Of a stretch of DNA of 6,755 bases, positions 1 to 6,309 are shown piece by piece. Source of the DNA: Verrucomicrobiota bacterium (GTDB lineage Bacteria > Verrucomicrobiota > Verrucomicrobiia > Verrucomicrobiales > DEV007); assembly GCA_020629815.1 (NCBI GenBank), contig JAHDCN010000150.1, positions 1 through 6,755 on the forward strand, in the 5' to 3' direction. The position numbers and the translations under genes were made by a program. The number at the start of each line of letters is the position of its first letter. Positions within the stretch are counted from its first letter, which is position 1. The notes beneath the pieces were generated by a model that saw only the letters and a program-made list of their open reading frames with translations, made no database searches and was not told the origin of the DNA.

Positions 1-2954
1 CGGATCATCGAGCGGACACGGTATCCTTCGGGCTTGAGATTCTCCAGTATTTTCTCCACATCGTCGGCATCGGAGAATTCCACCGTCCGGCCGAGGGCAT
101 AGGCGAGAATTGATTCAACCATGCCTTTTGCCAATTGGTCCTTTTGTTCCATCAGGACTAGCTTGAGTTGTTTCACGTCGTTGAACTCAGAGCCATCGGG
201 AAGCGTTCCGCCGGGTGCAATGGGAACCTGCTTGTTGCCGACCTTTTCGGTGTCTCGCCAGCGTCCGATGGTATCAAAATTCTCCAGGCCGAAACCGATC
301 ACATCCATCTTGCGATGACAGGAAGCACAGACCGCCTGCTCCTGATGCATCTCGACCATCTCGCGGTTGCTGCGCGGCTTGCCATCGGCGGAACCAAGCT
401 CGGGCACATTCGGTGGAGGCGGTGCGGGTTCGTCGTGTAGCAGTTTCTCCATCACGAGGGCTCCACGAATCACGGGAGAGGAACGCTCTCCATTGGAACC
501 TGTGGTCAGGAACGCGGCCTGAGTCAGAAAGCCTCCCCTTGGTGAATTCGGCGGCAATTTCACTTTCTGAAATTCGCCATTTTTGACCGGCGGAAACGGT
601 AGTCCATAGTGACTGGCAAGAACCCCGTTGATCATCACATGGTTGGAGTGCACGAGCCGCTCCACCATTTGGTTCTCTTTAATCATCAGGCCGAAGAACT
701 CTTCGACTTCTCGTTTGGCATCCTGCTGCATCCCTTCATTGAACCGGATATACTCTTTCTCGCTGTTATCGACGGTGATCGCATCGTAGCGCTCGAACTC
801 GGCCCACTGGGAAATAAACCCATCCCGAAACTGCTGTATTTTCGGATCGCTGAGCATCCGCTGGACCTGACTCGTCAAGACATCCGGCTGAGACAGTCGA
901 CCTTCTTTCGCAAGTGCATAAAGCTGATCGTCCGGCGGGCTACTCCAGAGAAAATAGGCCAGCCGCACAGCGAGCTCACGATCTGTCAGGAGCGGATCTT
1001 CTTTCTTTGCCGGAGGCTCCTCCCGAATAAACAGGAATCCCGGAGACGAAAGGATAATCGCCACTGTTTCGGTCAGTGAAGCCCGATGGCTCATACCAGC
1101 AGCGCGGTTGTCTTTGAAATGCTGCACCAACCCAGCCAAAAACTCAGGATCAGGCTGGCGTTGCCGGAACGCTTCGTAGGTTAATTTCTCAATCAGCTCC
1201 GGAATTTTCGCATCATCCCAAACGTAAATACTCTTCCCATCAGTTGGTTTTCCGGGATAAAGAATGTCTTCAAACTTTGGGCGCTTTTCGGGATAAATCG
1301 GCCCGTCGATTTCCATCGAATCAATCCAGATCGCAGCGCGTGGGTCAGTGTGCTGCCCCTTCACACCAAGTTTGTGGAGGTAGCCGCGCATGGTCGTGCC
1401 CACGGTATTGTCCGGCATATTTTCCCGAACACTGAAACTGAAAAACGTTTGGCCCATCGGCTGGCGATTACGATACTCCAACGTTTCCGGTGCATCCGGT
1501 GTGCCGAGCATCCTCATCGTTCCGAGAATCCGGTGCCGGTTCCAGAGCCGGATATTTTTCCGGATATCGTCCGGTTCTCCGACCACGCCCCCTTTGACCC
1601 GAACGATATATTCACCACGAATGTCGGTGTGCCTCGCCATACTGACAAACTTGGCATTGTCGCTGATATACACGCCGGTATCGACTTTCGGATACTGGAG
1701 GTAACGGCGTTTCATTTCCGCGCGCGAATCCCATTGCTGAAACAAGATCTCCATCTGCCCTTCGTCGGTAAAACCCATCTCCTGCCAGGTCGCCCCCTTC
1801 TCTTTCATCGCTTTTTTGCGATCCATATCGGCGAGCTCTTCGCGCATCTTTTGGGTCACTTTCTGCTCTGGCTCAACACGCTCAACTTTGCGCTCGCGGT
1901 GCGGGCTGAGATTGTAAGTCAGCGCATCTTTCGCAATCCGGCGCCCAAGTTCGAGATACTTTTCAAAATGAGCCGAAGTAAAAAACTGCTCGGCTCCAAC
2001 CGTATCAAAACTGGCGATTTCACCGTCTTCGGGGATGTCGACCAAAGCCACTGGAAAACCAAACAGGTGTTCAATCGTGGCGGAATACTCCCGCTGATTC
2101 AATCGACGCATCTTGATCTCGCCGCCGTGAGAGGTCAGACGCTGACTGGCTTCCATCACCGATCCCGTGAGGGCCTGCAACGCACCGGACAACTCTTCAT
2201 CGGTCGGTAGTTTTGCATCCTCCGGCGGCATGTCGCCCCCGTTCAGTTGATCGAGCACATCCTGCCAGCGCTGCGCCGTATCGTTGTCATTGATTTCCCA
2301 GGCAACATTGTCGAAGCGCACCTGTGCCTTCTGCCGTTTTTCGCCATGACAGCGGTAGCAGTATTCTTTTAGAAACGGTTCCAGCTGGGGACGCGCGTGT
2401 ACCAGAGCTTTCGCCTCCACGGCACCGGTCAGTTCGACCCGAGGTGCACGCTCCAGATAGGCATTGGCCCAACTAGCATGATCGCCACCGATATTGCCAT
2501 CAGATTGATCCACGACCAGCTCCAGTTTGTTAGCATTTTTCACCGACACGGTGAGACGACGACGGGGCTTCTGATCGTGACTACGAGTCGGTCCACTGGT
2601 CCACTTCTCGACGCCGTCCACGAGGATCTTCATTTCAATCCGGCCGTGATGACCGTCGTCCGGACCGGGAATGACATTGAAGGTGGCGAACTCTCCGCCG
2701 AGCGCGAATTCGATCGTGCAATCGGCATGAGCGCCCAGGCCTTTCTGATACACCTTACCGCCGACCCGCATGGCTTTGCCGGTCCAGGCCTTGTTGTTCT
2801 TTACATCCGCGTTCCCGCGAATCTCAGTGGCCATTTCTTTGGTTAGAAACACCCGACGTCCTTCAGGAATCTTGAGTTCAGCGGCCTTTTCCTGACCGAA
2901 AATGTCGATCGCAAAGACAGCACCGAAAAGCAGCAGGCAGATTGCTTTTTTCAT
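1..2954 (-). CDS. Secreted NPCBM / cytochrome-c-like / DUF1587-1595-1592-1588-1585 protein, 3' end cut by window edge
   Basis: The minus-strand frame is open for 984 codons from the ATG at 2954-2952 to the edge; I walked every codon and found no stop. Residues 1-20 (MKKAICLLLFGAVFAIDIFG) look like a Sec signal peptide. Residues about 30-170 resemble an NPCBM carbohydrate-binding module (QKGLGAHA at 70-77, then GPDDGHHGRIEMKILVDG). A planctomycete-type cytochrome c segment follows, with CYRCH at 199-203 and M242 in GDMPPED as the likely distal haem ligand. DUF1587 starts near 283 (RRLNQREYSATIEHLFG). A Lys/Glu-rich insert spans about 352-405 and a beta-rich region 447-555. DUF1595 lies around 585-648, DUF1592 around 656-786 (LTDRELAVRLAYFLW), DUF1588 around 803-895 with a second CxxCH (CASCH, 876-880), and DUF1585 from about 915 (YALGRTVEF, 952-960). 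Only a short C-terminal tail should be missing. The order of these domains is a family hallmark. The biochemical role is unproven, and an extracytoplasmic polysaccharide-related redox function is inference. It lies 20 bases downstream of the DUF1552 gene. There is no convincing Shine-Dalgarno. Confidence 0.93.
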   Translation of the reverse strand, partial: MKKAICLLLFGAVFAIDIFGQEKAAELKIPEGRRVFLTKEMATEIRGNADVKNNKAWTGKAMRVGGKVYQKGLGAHADCTIEFALGGEFATFNVIPGPDDGHHGRIEMKILVDGVEKWTSGPTRSHDQKPRRRLTVSVKNANKLELVVDQSDGNIGGDHASWANAYLERAPRVELTGAVEAKALVHARPQLEPFLKEYCYRCHGEKRQKAQVRFDNVAWEINDNDTAQRWQDVLDQLNGGDMPPEDAKLPTDEELSGALQALTGSVMEASQRLTSHGGEIKMRRLNQREYSATIEHLFGFPVALVDIPEDGEIASFDTVGAEQFFTSAHFEKYLELGRRIAKDALTYNLSPHRERKVERVEPEQKVTQKMREELADMDRKKAMKEKGATWQEMGFTDEGQMEILFQQWDSRAEMKRRYLQYPKVDTGVYISDNAKFVSMARHTDIRGEYIVRVKGGVVGEPDDIRKNIRLWNRHRILGTMRMLGTPDAPETLEYRNRQPMGQTFFSFSVRENMPDNTVGTTMRGYLHKLGVKGQHTDPRAAIWIDSMEIDGPIYPEKRPKFEDILYPGKPTDGKSIYVWDDAKIPELIEKLTYEAFRQRQPDPEFLAGLVQHFKDNRAAGMSHRASLTETVAIILSSPGFLFIREEPPAKKEDPLLTDRELAVRLAYFLWSSPPDDQLYALAKEGRLSQPDVLTSQVQRMLSDPKIQQFRDGFISQWAEFERYDAITVDNSEKEYIRFNEGMQQDAKREVEEFFGLMIKENQMVERLVHSNHVMINGVLASHYGLPFPPVKNGEFQKVKLPPNSPRGGFLTQAAFLTTGSNGERSSPVIRGALVMEKLLHDEPAPPPPNVPELGSADGKPRSNREMVEMHQEQAVCASCHRKMDVIGFGLENFDTIGRWRDTEKVGNKQVPIAPGGTLPDGSEFNDVKQLKLVLMEQKDQLAKGMVESILAYALGRTVEFSDADDVEKILENLKPEGYRVRSMI

Positions 2955-2974
2955 CTTCGAATTATCGAAAACAG

Positions 2975-4279
2975 TTACGCCAGGATTTCGGGAAGGTTCC
3001 CCGTGCTGTGACTGAACTGATCTGTCTCCAGCCCCGCCTCTTGCATCAGCGTCAGCCAATAGTTGGCCAACGGTGTGTCCTCTTCCGGAAGAATAATGTG
3101 CTCGCCTTTCTTGATCTTTTTAGCCCCACCCCCGGCAACAATCGCAGGAAGATTCTTGAGCTCATGACCAGAGCGCAAATTGGTGCCGTAGCTGACAATG
3201 CAGTTATCAAACAAGCGACTGCCGTCGGTGTCCTTTGCCTGCTTCAATCGATCCAGGAAATTTGCTAACAGAGCCGAGCACTTTTTGTCCCGCTCCCGGG
3301 AAGCTTCAATCCGCGGCTGCGAAAACCCATAGTGACTGAGCGAATGCGCTTTGATTTTGACGCCCATTCCAGTGAGCAAATCACAAACAGGCTGTCGATA
3401 GCTGACCACCCGGCTCGCGTCCGTTTGCAGCGCAATGATGATCATGTCATACATCAGCTGAATCGCCTGCTCGCCGGTAATGCCTTCGTTGGGAGCTTCG
3501 AAAGGCGCCTGTGGTTTCGGGATATCCGCCCACGCCGCCTGCCGTTCCAGTCCCTTTTCCACCTGCCGGACTCCGGTGAAATACTCATCCAGCTTTTCCT
3601 GATCGCCCTTGCTCAAAGTGCGCTTCATTGATCCACCGTCGAGCCGGACGATATCGAGAATACTTTGCTTCTTCTTCAGGCGGGCATCCAGCTCTTCGCG
3701 GGAATCATTGGGGTTGGCAAAAAGCGTATAGTAGAGATCGATCGGTCGGTTGATTCCGGGAACCGGATTACCTGAATCATCCCAGGCGAGAGACAAGCCC
3801 TGACCATGGCCGGAATTTTGGCCGCCGTCCGGTTCTTTTGCCGAAAGCGTCAGCGAAGAAAACCGGGTGTCTTTACCCAATTCCTTCGCCAGCAGCTGAT
3901 CGCAGGAAATGGAATTGTGAAAGCGCTTACCGGGAGTGCCGGCGACATTGGCACCAGTCAGATACGAAACGCTACCGCCATGGGGATCAGTCGCGCCCAT
4001 ATTGGTCAGATTCGTGACCATGGTGAAGTCATCCTTGTGCGCCTCGAGTGGGGCCAGCCCTTCTGTCAGGCCAATTTCTGAAAATTTTCCAGCTTTGTCA
4101 GGATAAAACGTGTCCTTGGTAAAACCGAATCCTCCGCCGAGAAATACCACCCGTTTCGGCGGAGTTTTCGCAGCAGCAGCGGGCGCTGCAAAAGTTTCCA
4201 GAAAAGGCAATGCCAACACACTGCCACCAGCACGCAGAAAGGTGCGCCGGGAACGGGAATCAGAGTGAAAAGTGGCCAT
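2975..4279 (-). CDS. DUF1552 family protein with twin-arginine signal
   Basis: This 434-residue protein has the usual length for DUF1552. The N-terminus has a Tat motif, SRRTFLRA, with R11 and R12. A hydrophobic stretch (about 17-32) and an Ala-rich cleavage region (AAPAAAA, 31-37) follow, so export in folded form through the Tat system is expected. The mature part begins KRVVFLGGGFGF (42-53). DPHGGSVSYLTGAN lies at 98-111, and the C-terminal family block DNCIVSYGTNLRSGHELKN with NLPAIVAGGG lies at about 358-385. HSTGNLPEI is close to the end. DUF1552 is related to DUF1501 and the alkaline phosphatase/sulfatase-like fold in family classifications, but no substrate is known to me. It sits 20 bases upstream of the NPCBM/cytochrome-like gene, a partner commonly seen next to DUF1552 genes. 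The ATG at 4279-4277 is chosen because it places the Tat motif near residue 10. No Shine-Dalgarno precedes it. Confidence 0.93.
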   Translation of the reverse strand: MATFHSDSRSRRTFLRAGGSVLALPFLETFAAPAAAAKTPPKRVVFLGGGFGFTKDTFYPDKAGKFSEIGLTEGLAPLEAHKDDFTMVTNLTNMGATDPHGGSVSYLTGANVAGTPGKRFHNSISCDQLLAKELGKDTRFSSLTLSAKEPDGGQNSGHGQGLSLAWDDSGNPVPGINRPIDLYYTLFANPNDSREELDARLKKKQSILDIVRLDGGSMKRTLSKGDQEKLDEYFTGVRQVEKGLERQAAWADIPKPQAPFEAPNEGITGEQAIQLMYDMIIIALQTDASRVVSYRQPVCDLLTGMGVKIKAHSLSHYGFSQPRIEASRERDKKCSALLANFLDRLKQAKDTDGSRLFDNCIVSYGTNLRSGHELKNLPAIVAGGGAKKIKKGEHIILPEEDTPLANYWLTLMQEAGLETDQFSHSTGNLPEILA

Positions 4280-4328
4280 CAGAGAAGTTACGCCCGCCGA
4301 TGAGCCTTCCCAAGCAAAATTTGTGTCA

Positions 4329-4341
4329 GAGCGGGACGCTC
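4329..4341 (-). promoter_or_regulatory. Small GC-rich hairpin at the end of the 70-residue gene
   Basis: GAGCG at 4329-4333 and CGCTC at 4337-4341 form a perfect 5-bp stem with a 3-base loop, overlapping the TGA stop of the two-helix membrane protein gene. On the minus strand an A/T-rich stretch (ACAAATTTTGC) follows a few bases later. This could be a weak attenuator or processing site before the DUF1552 gene, but there is no proper U-tract directly after the stem, so a strong terminator is unlikely. The remaining 60-base gap (4280-4339) shows no promoter I would defend. Confidence 0.25.
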
Positions 4342-4552
4342 AATCCCTTCTGCCAGCTCGTATGCCGGGCAGGACAAAAACACCGGCAACGAATAAGAAG
4401 TTCATAATGAACAGAAAATAAAACAATGAACTACCCAAGGTGTGGTTTGCGCCACCATTCTTCTGCATCATTTGCCAACCGAATAAAATCAGGCAGTTGG
4501 CCAAAATCATGCCGATCGTAGCCAGCACTTTGGTTTTTCGGCTCCAGTTCAT
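4340..4552 (-). CDS. Small two-helix membrane protein, unknown function
   Basis: I do not recognise a family for this 70-residue protein. It starts MNWSRKTK, a positively charged tail. Two hydrophobic segments follow, at about 8-28 (KVLATIGMILANCLILFGWQ) and about 42-64 (SSLFYFLFIMNFLFVAGVFV), joined by a polar loop with NGGANHT. It ends in the basic tail RAGRRD. Positive charge at both ends predicts a hairpin in the inner membrane with both termini in the cytoplasm. It begins 21 bases after the stop of the GYF_2 membrane protein gene and ends 60 bases before the DUF1552 start, so it is probably co-transcribed with the former and perhaps the latter. The ATG at 4552-4550 has only a weak CGGA upstream. 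Base composition is like the neighbours. It could be a small accessory subunit, but nothing in the sequence proves it. Confidence 0.7.
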   Translation of the reverse strand: MNWSRKTKVLATIGMILANCLILFGWQMMQKNGGANHTLGSSLFYFLFIMNFLFVAGVFVLPGIRAGRRD

Positions 4553-4573
4553 GTCCGTTTTTATCAGGAAAAA

Positions 4574-5068
4574 TTACGCCGAACAATACGAATCGTAGTA
4601 GTAGCGGTTGGTCCGCGCTGTCGCATCCCGTGCCATTACAATACTGATTCCCATGAAAACCAGGAAAGTCAGCGGAAAGGTGATCAAACCAACCAGCACG
4701 AAAACCAGCAGCGTGTTGACGATCAGCGACAGCCAGTAGCCAAACATCAACAATAATCCACCCGTGACATTCCCTGCATAGATCACTCCGATCCCGAATG
4801 TCTGCAGGAAAACCCCCGGCAAAACCTCGAGCAGAGTCGCAATTCCGCCGTCTTTATAAGCTACAGGCGGCGGCGGTGCATAAGGAACCGGAAGACTGTG
4901 CCCGCGAACAGCCGGCGACGTAATATTCTGAAACGGCTGCCATTTATTCGCCCCCTCCGCACAAATATGCGCAGAGGTGGGAATCCGACCCAGTCGATGC
5001 GAGCGCATCAACTGCTCAACGGTAAACGGTCCGGTGACTTCTTTGCTGATCGATAGGTAATACTTCAC
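4574..5068 (-). CDS. GYF_2-domain multi-pass membrane protein (TM2-like)
   Basis: The 164-residue protein opens with a GYF_2 (DUF4339-like) domain at about 2-48: KYYLSISKEVTGPFTVEQL, then RLGRIPTSAHIC, with W43 in NKWQPF. This small fold is thought to mediate binding to other proteins. A Pro-rich linker (VPYAPPPP, 61-68) leads to a hydrophobic region of probably three membrane segments at about 76-97, 102-122 and 124-146. The YAGNVTGG turn between the first two resembles TM2-type domains. The tail RYYYDSYCSA is Tyr-rich. The start is the GTG at 5068-5066. An in-frame stop lies five codons upstream and no ATG intervenes, so GTG is the only good choice, and it places the GYF_2 domain at the very N-terminus as is usual. 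The GYF_2 plus hydrophobic layout is common in Verrucomicrobiota and Planctomycetota. The specific function is unknown. Confidence 0.85.
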   Translation of the reverse strand: MKYYLSISKEVTGPFTVEQLMRSHRLGRIPTSAHICAEGANKWQPFQNITSPAVRGHSLPVPYAPPPPVAYKDGGIATLLEVLPGVFLQTFGIGVIYAGNVTGGLLLMFGYWLSLIVNTLLVFVLVGLITFPLTFLVFMGISIVMARDATARTNRYYYDSYCSA

Positions 5069-5108
5069 GGTGAAGAAGTCTTACCACAACCTTATCGGAA
5101 AGGTCACT

Positions 5109-5129
5109 ACAAAGCTGAATGCAGTTTGT
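5109..5129 (-). promoter_or_regulatory. Imperfect hairpin between the winged-helix-like gene and the GYF_2 gene
   Basis: In the 74-base gap 5069-5142, the minus strand contains ACAAACTG and CAG(C)TTTGT. These can pair as an 8-bp stem with one bulged base and a four-base loop (CATT). No U-tract follows in the direction of transcription, so it is not a convincing terminator. It may be an mRNA structure between two co-transcribed genes, or chance. I found no good -35/-10 pair in this gap. Confidence 0.25.
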
Positions 5130-5142
5130 AAAGCCTGCACAC

Positions 5143-5451
5143 CTAGGATTTAGGCGCAGGAGGAGTCATCAACTCCTTGTATTTCTTATCGATACCCTTA
5201 CTACCGCGGTATTGGCGGCCCTCTTTCTCCACCAGGCCACGGCTGACTAAGTTCTGCAATTTCTCGTAGGCGCGCAAGCGAAGCATTTCTTCACCACCGT
5301 TCCCGGCGTTCTTAGCTTTCAGGTTTTCGTAGACTACTTCGAACAGGTCTTTAAAACCAAAAGTCTCGCGGTTCGCAAGAACTTCAACGAGGGAGTCAGT
5401 TACATGGTCAGGACCACGACGGGAGAATCTACGATTAGGAACAGATGACAT
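5143..5451 (-). CDS. Small basic protein with possible winged-helix fold
   Basis: The 102-residue product is not assigned to a named family by me. It has a basic N-terminus (NRRFSRRGPDH, 6-16). A mainly helical middle follows (VTDSLVEVLANRETFGFKDLFEVVYENLKAK, about 17-47). RAYEKLQNLVSRGLVEKEGRQYRG at about 60-83 looks like a recognition helix plus wing, as in winged helix-turn-helix proteins: a helix, then RGLVEKEG turning into a beta hairpin. The C-terminus is Lys-rich and then Pro-rich (TPPAPKS). This suggests a small DNA-binding regulator, but that rests on pattern only. It is preceded by a candidate extended -10 promoter and a 13-bp palindrome, which would fit self-regulation. It lies 98 bases after dapB and 74 bases before the GYF_2 gene. 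The ATG is at 5451-5449 and no Shine-Dalgarno is visible. Confidence 0.75.
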   Translation of the reverse strand: MSSVPNRRFSRRGPDHVTDSLVEVLANRETFGFKDLFEVVYENLKAKNAGNGGEEMLRLRAYEKLQNLVSRGLVEKEGRQYRGSKGIDKKYKELMTPPAPKS

Positions 5452-5456
5452 GAGTG

Positions 5457-5469
5457 TGAGTTTAACTCA
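5457..5469. promoter_or_regulatory. 13-bp perfect palindrome, candidate operator
   Basis: TGAGTTTAACTCA is perfectly symmetrical around one central base. It ends five bases before the ATG of the possible winged-helix gene. The arms are directly adjacent with a single central base, so a DNA-binding site is more natural than an RNA hairpin. It would overlap the transcription start expected from the extended -10 element at 5473-5481, a typical position for a repressor site. Confidence 0.4.
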
Positions 5470-5472
5470 GGA

Positions 5473-5481
5473 AATATAGCA
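5473..5481 (-). promoter_or_regulatory. Candidate extended -10 promoter element
   Basis: On the minus strand the sequence reads TGCTATATT, matching the TGn extension plus a -10 box (TATATT, 5478-5473). I see no convincing -35 box, which extended -10 promoters can lack. The predicted start of transcription is near 5466, giving a leader of about 15 bases to the ATG of the possible winged-helix gene. The rest of the 5452-5549 gap shows only short A/T-rich inverted repeats after dapB, for example GAAT/ATTC at 5513-5523, and no clear terminator. Confidence 0.4.
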
Positions 5482-5549
5482 GACAACGTGCCGCTTTCCG
5501 CCATCAATTTGCGAATTTTATTCTCGACACGCAGAAATGAGAAACAGGA

Positions 5550-6290
5550 TTACTTCAATCCCAACACGTCCTGCATATCGAAAAGGCCGTTTTCCAGACC
5601 TTCCTCGCTAATCCATTTGGCTGCGCGAACCGAACCATTCGCAAATGTGAAACGACTGGAGGCTTTGTGAGTCAGCTCCACCCGTTCGCCATCTGCTGCA
5701 TAAACCACCGTATGATCGCCAACCACATCACCGCCGCGAAGGGCATGCATACCAATCTCTTTCGCGGTCCGGGCACCGACATCCCCTACCCGGCCGTGGC
5801 GAGTATCGTCTTCATAAGAAACCCCTGACGCTTCTGCGAGGATTTCCCCCAAACGCTTGGCTGTGCCACTGGGCGCATCTTTCTTGTGACGGTGATGCAT
5901 TTCAATCACCTCCAAATCAAAGTTGTCGCCGAGAATCTCCGTGGTTTTTCGGGTCAGCCAGAAAAGCGTATTCACTCCGACTGAGAAATTCGGAGCGTGT
6001 ACGATGGGAATGGTTTTGGAGGCCTCGGAAATTTTGGCCAATTGCTCGTCTGTATGTCCGGTCGTCCCCATCACCAACGGCTTGCCGGTTTGCACGCAAG
6101 ATTCCACCAGTTCATCAGAAAACGAAGGCAAGGTGAAGTCGATCACCGCATCGCACTTAGCAAGTGCCTCCATCAGCGAATCACCCAGATCGATTCCGGC
6201 ACCGACTTCGGTATCAGGATCATCTTCCGTAGCCTGCGTGACAGCCTGGCCCATGCGGCCTTTGCATCCGGTAACGAGTATTTTCAGCAT
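5550..6290 (-). CDS. dapB: 4-hydroxy-tetrahydrodipicolinate reductase
   Basis: DapB reduces the product of DapA to tetrahydrodipicolinate with NAD(P)H in the cytoplasm, on the route to lysine and meso-diaminopimelate. The Rossmann glycine loop VTGCKGRMGQ lies at 6-15. DFT (51-53) and GTTG (75-78) line the coenzyme site, followed by APNFSVGVN (99-107). The catalytic signature EMHHRHKKDAPSGTA spans 130-144; by alignment with Escherichia coli DapB (H159, K163), the catalytic residues are H132 and K136. At 246 residues it is complete and of the shorter type, close to the mycobacterial enzyme. D34-L35 stands where E. coli has E38-R39, so the arginine that contacts the NADPH phosphate is absent; an NADH preference is possible but inferred. 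The ATG at 6290-6288 starts right at the conserved LKILVTG strand. It follows dapA after 141 bases, with a repeat between, and has no Shine-Dalgarno. Confidence 0.98.
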   Translation of the reverse strand: MLKILVTGCKGRMGQAVTQATEDDPDTEVGAGIDLGDSLMEALAKCDAVIDFTLPSFSDELVESCVQTGKPLVMGTTGHTDEQLAKISEASKTIPIVHAPNFSVGVNTLFWLTRKTTEILGDNFDLEVIEMHHRHKKDAPSGTAKRLGEILAEASGVSYEDDTRHGRVGDVGARTAKEIGMHALRGGDVVGDHTVVYAADGERVELTHKASSRFTFANGSVRAAKWISEEGLENGLFDMQDVLGLK

Positions 6291-6293
6291 AAC

Positions 6294-6309
6294 TCAGGAG
6301 GTAACCTGA
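6294..6309 (-). promoter_or_regulatory. Hairpin directly upstream of the dapB start
   Basis: On the minus strand TCAGG, a six-base loop TTACCT and CCTGA form a 5-bp stem ending three bases before the dapB ATG. The same stretch holds ACCTCCT, which is the anti-Shine-Dalgarno sequence itself rather than a ribosome-binding site. It might limit ribosome access to dapB, but the stem is short and could be chance. Confidence 0.3.

Noticed and set aside
609..1079. Plus-strand open frame of 156 codons
   Set aside because: It is antisense to the DUF1592 and DUF1588 domains and its product has no recognisable motifs.
1350..2210. Plus-strand open frame of 286 codons
   Set aside because: It lies fully inside the minus-strand DUF1592 gene, whose translation gives recognisable family motifs. 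The plus-strand product is His- and Arg-rich with no domain pattern, as expected for an antisense shadow.
2287..2472. Minus-strand 61-codon frame inside the long gene
   Set aside because: It is in another frame over the cytochrome-like segment, and the product shows no motif.
1..2954. Frameshift or pseudogene in the left 3 kb, suggested by the lack of a closed long ORF
   Set aside because: Walking the frame codon by codon shows no stop from 2954 to the edge and all domains in the right order. It is merely cut off by the window.
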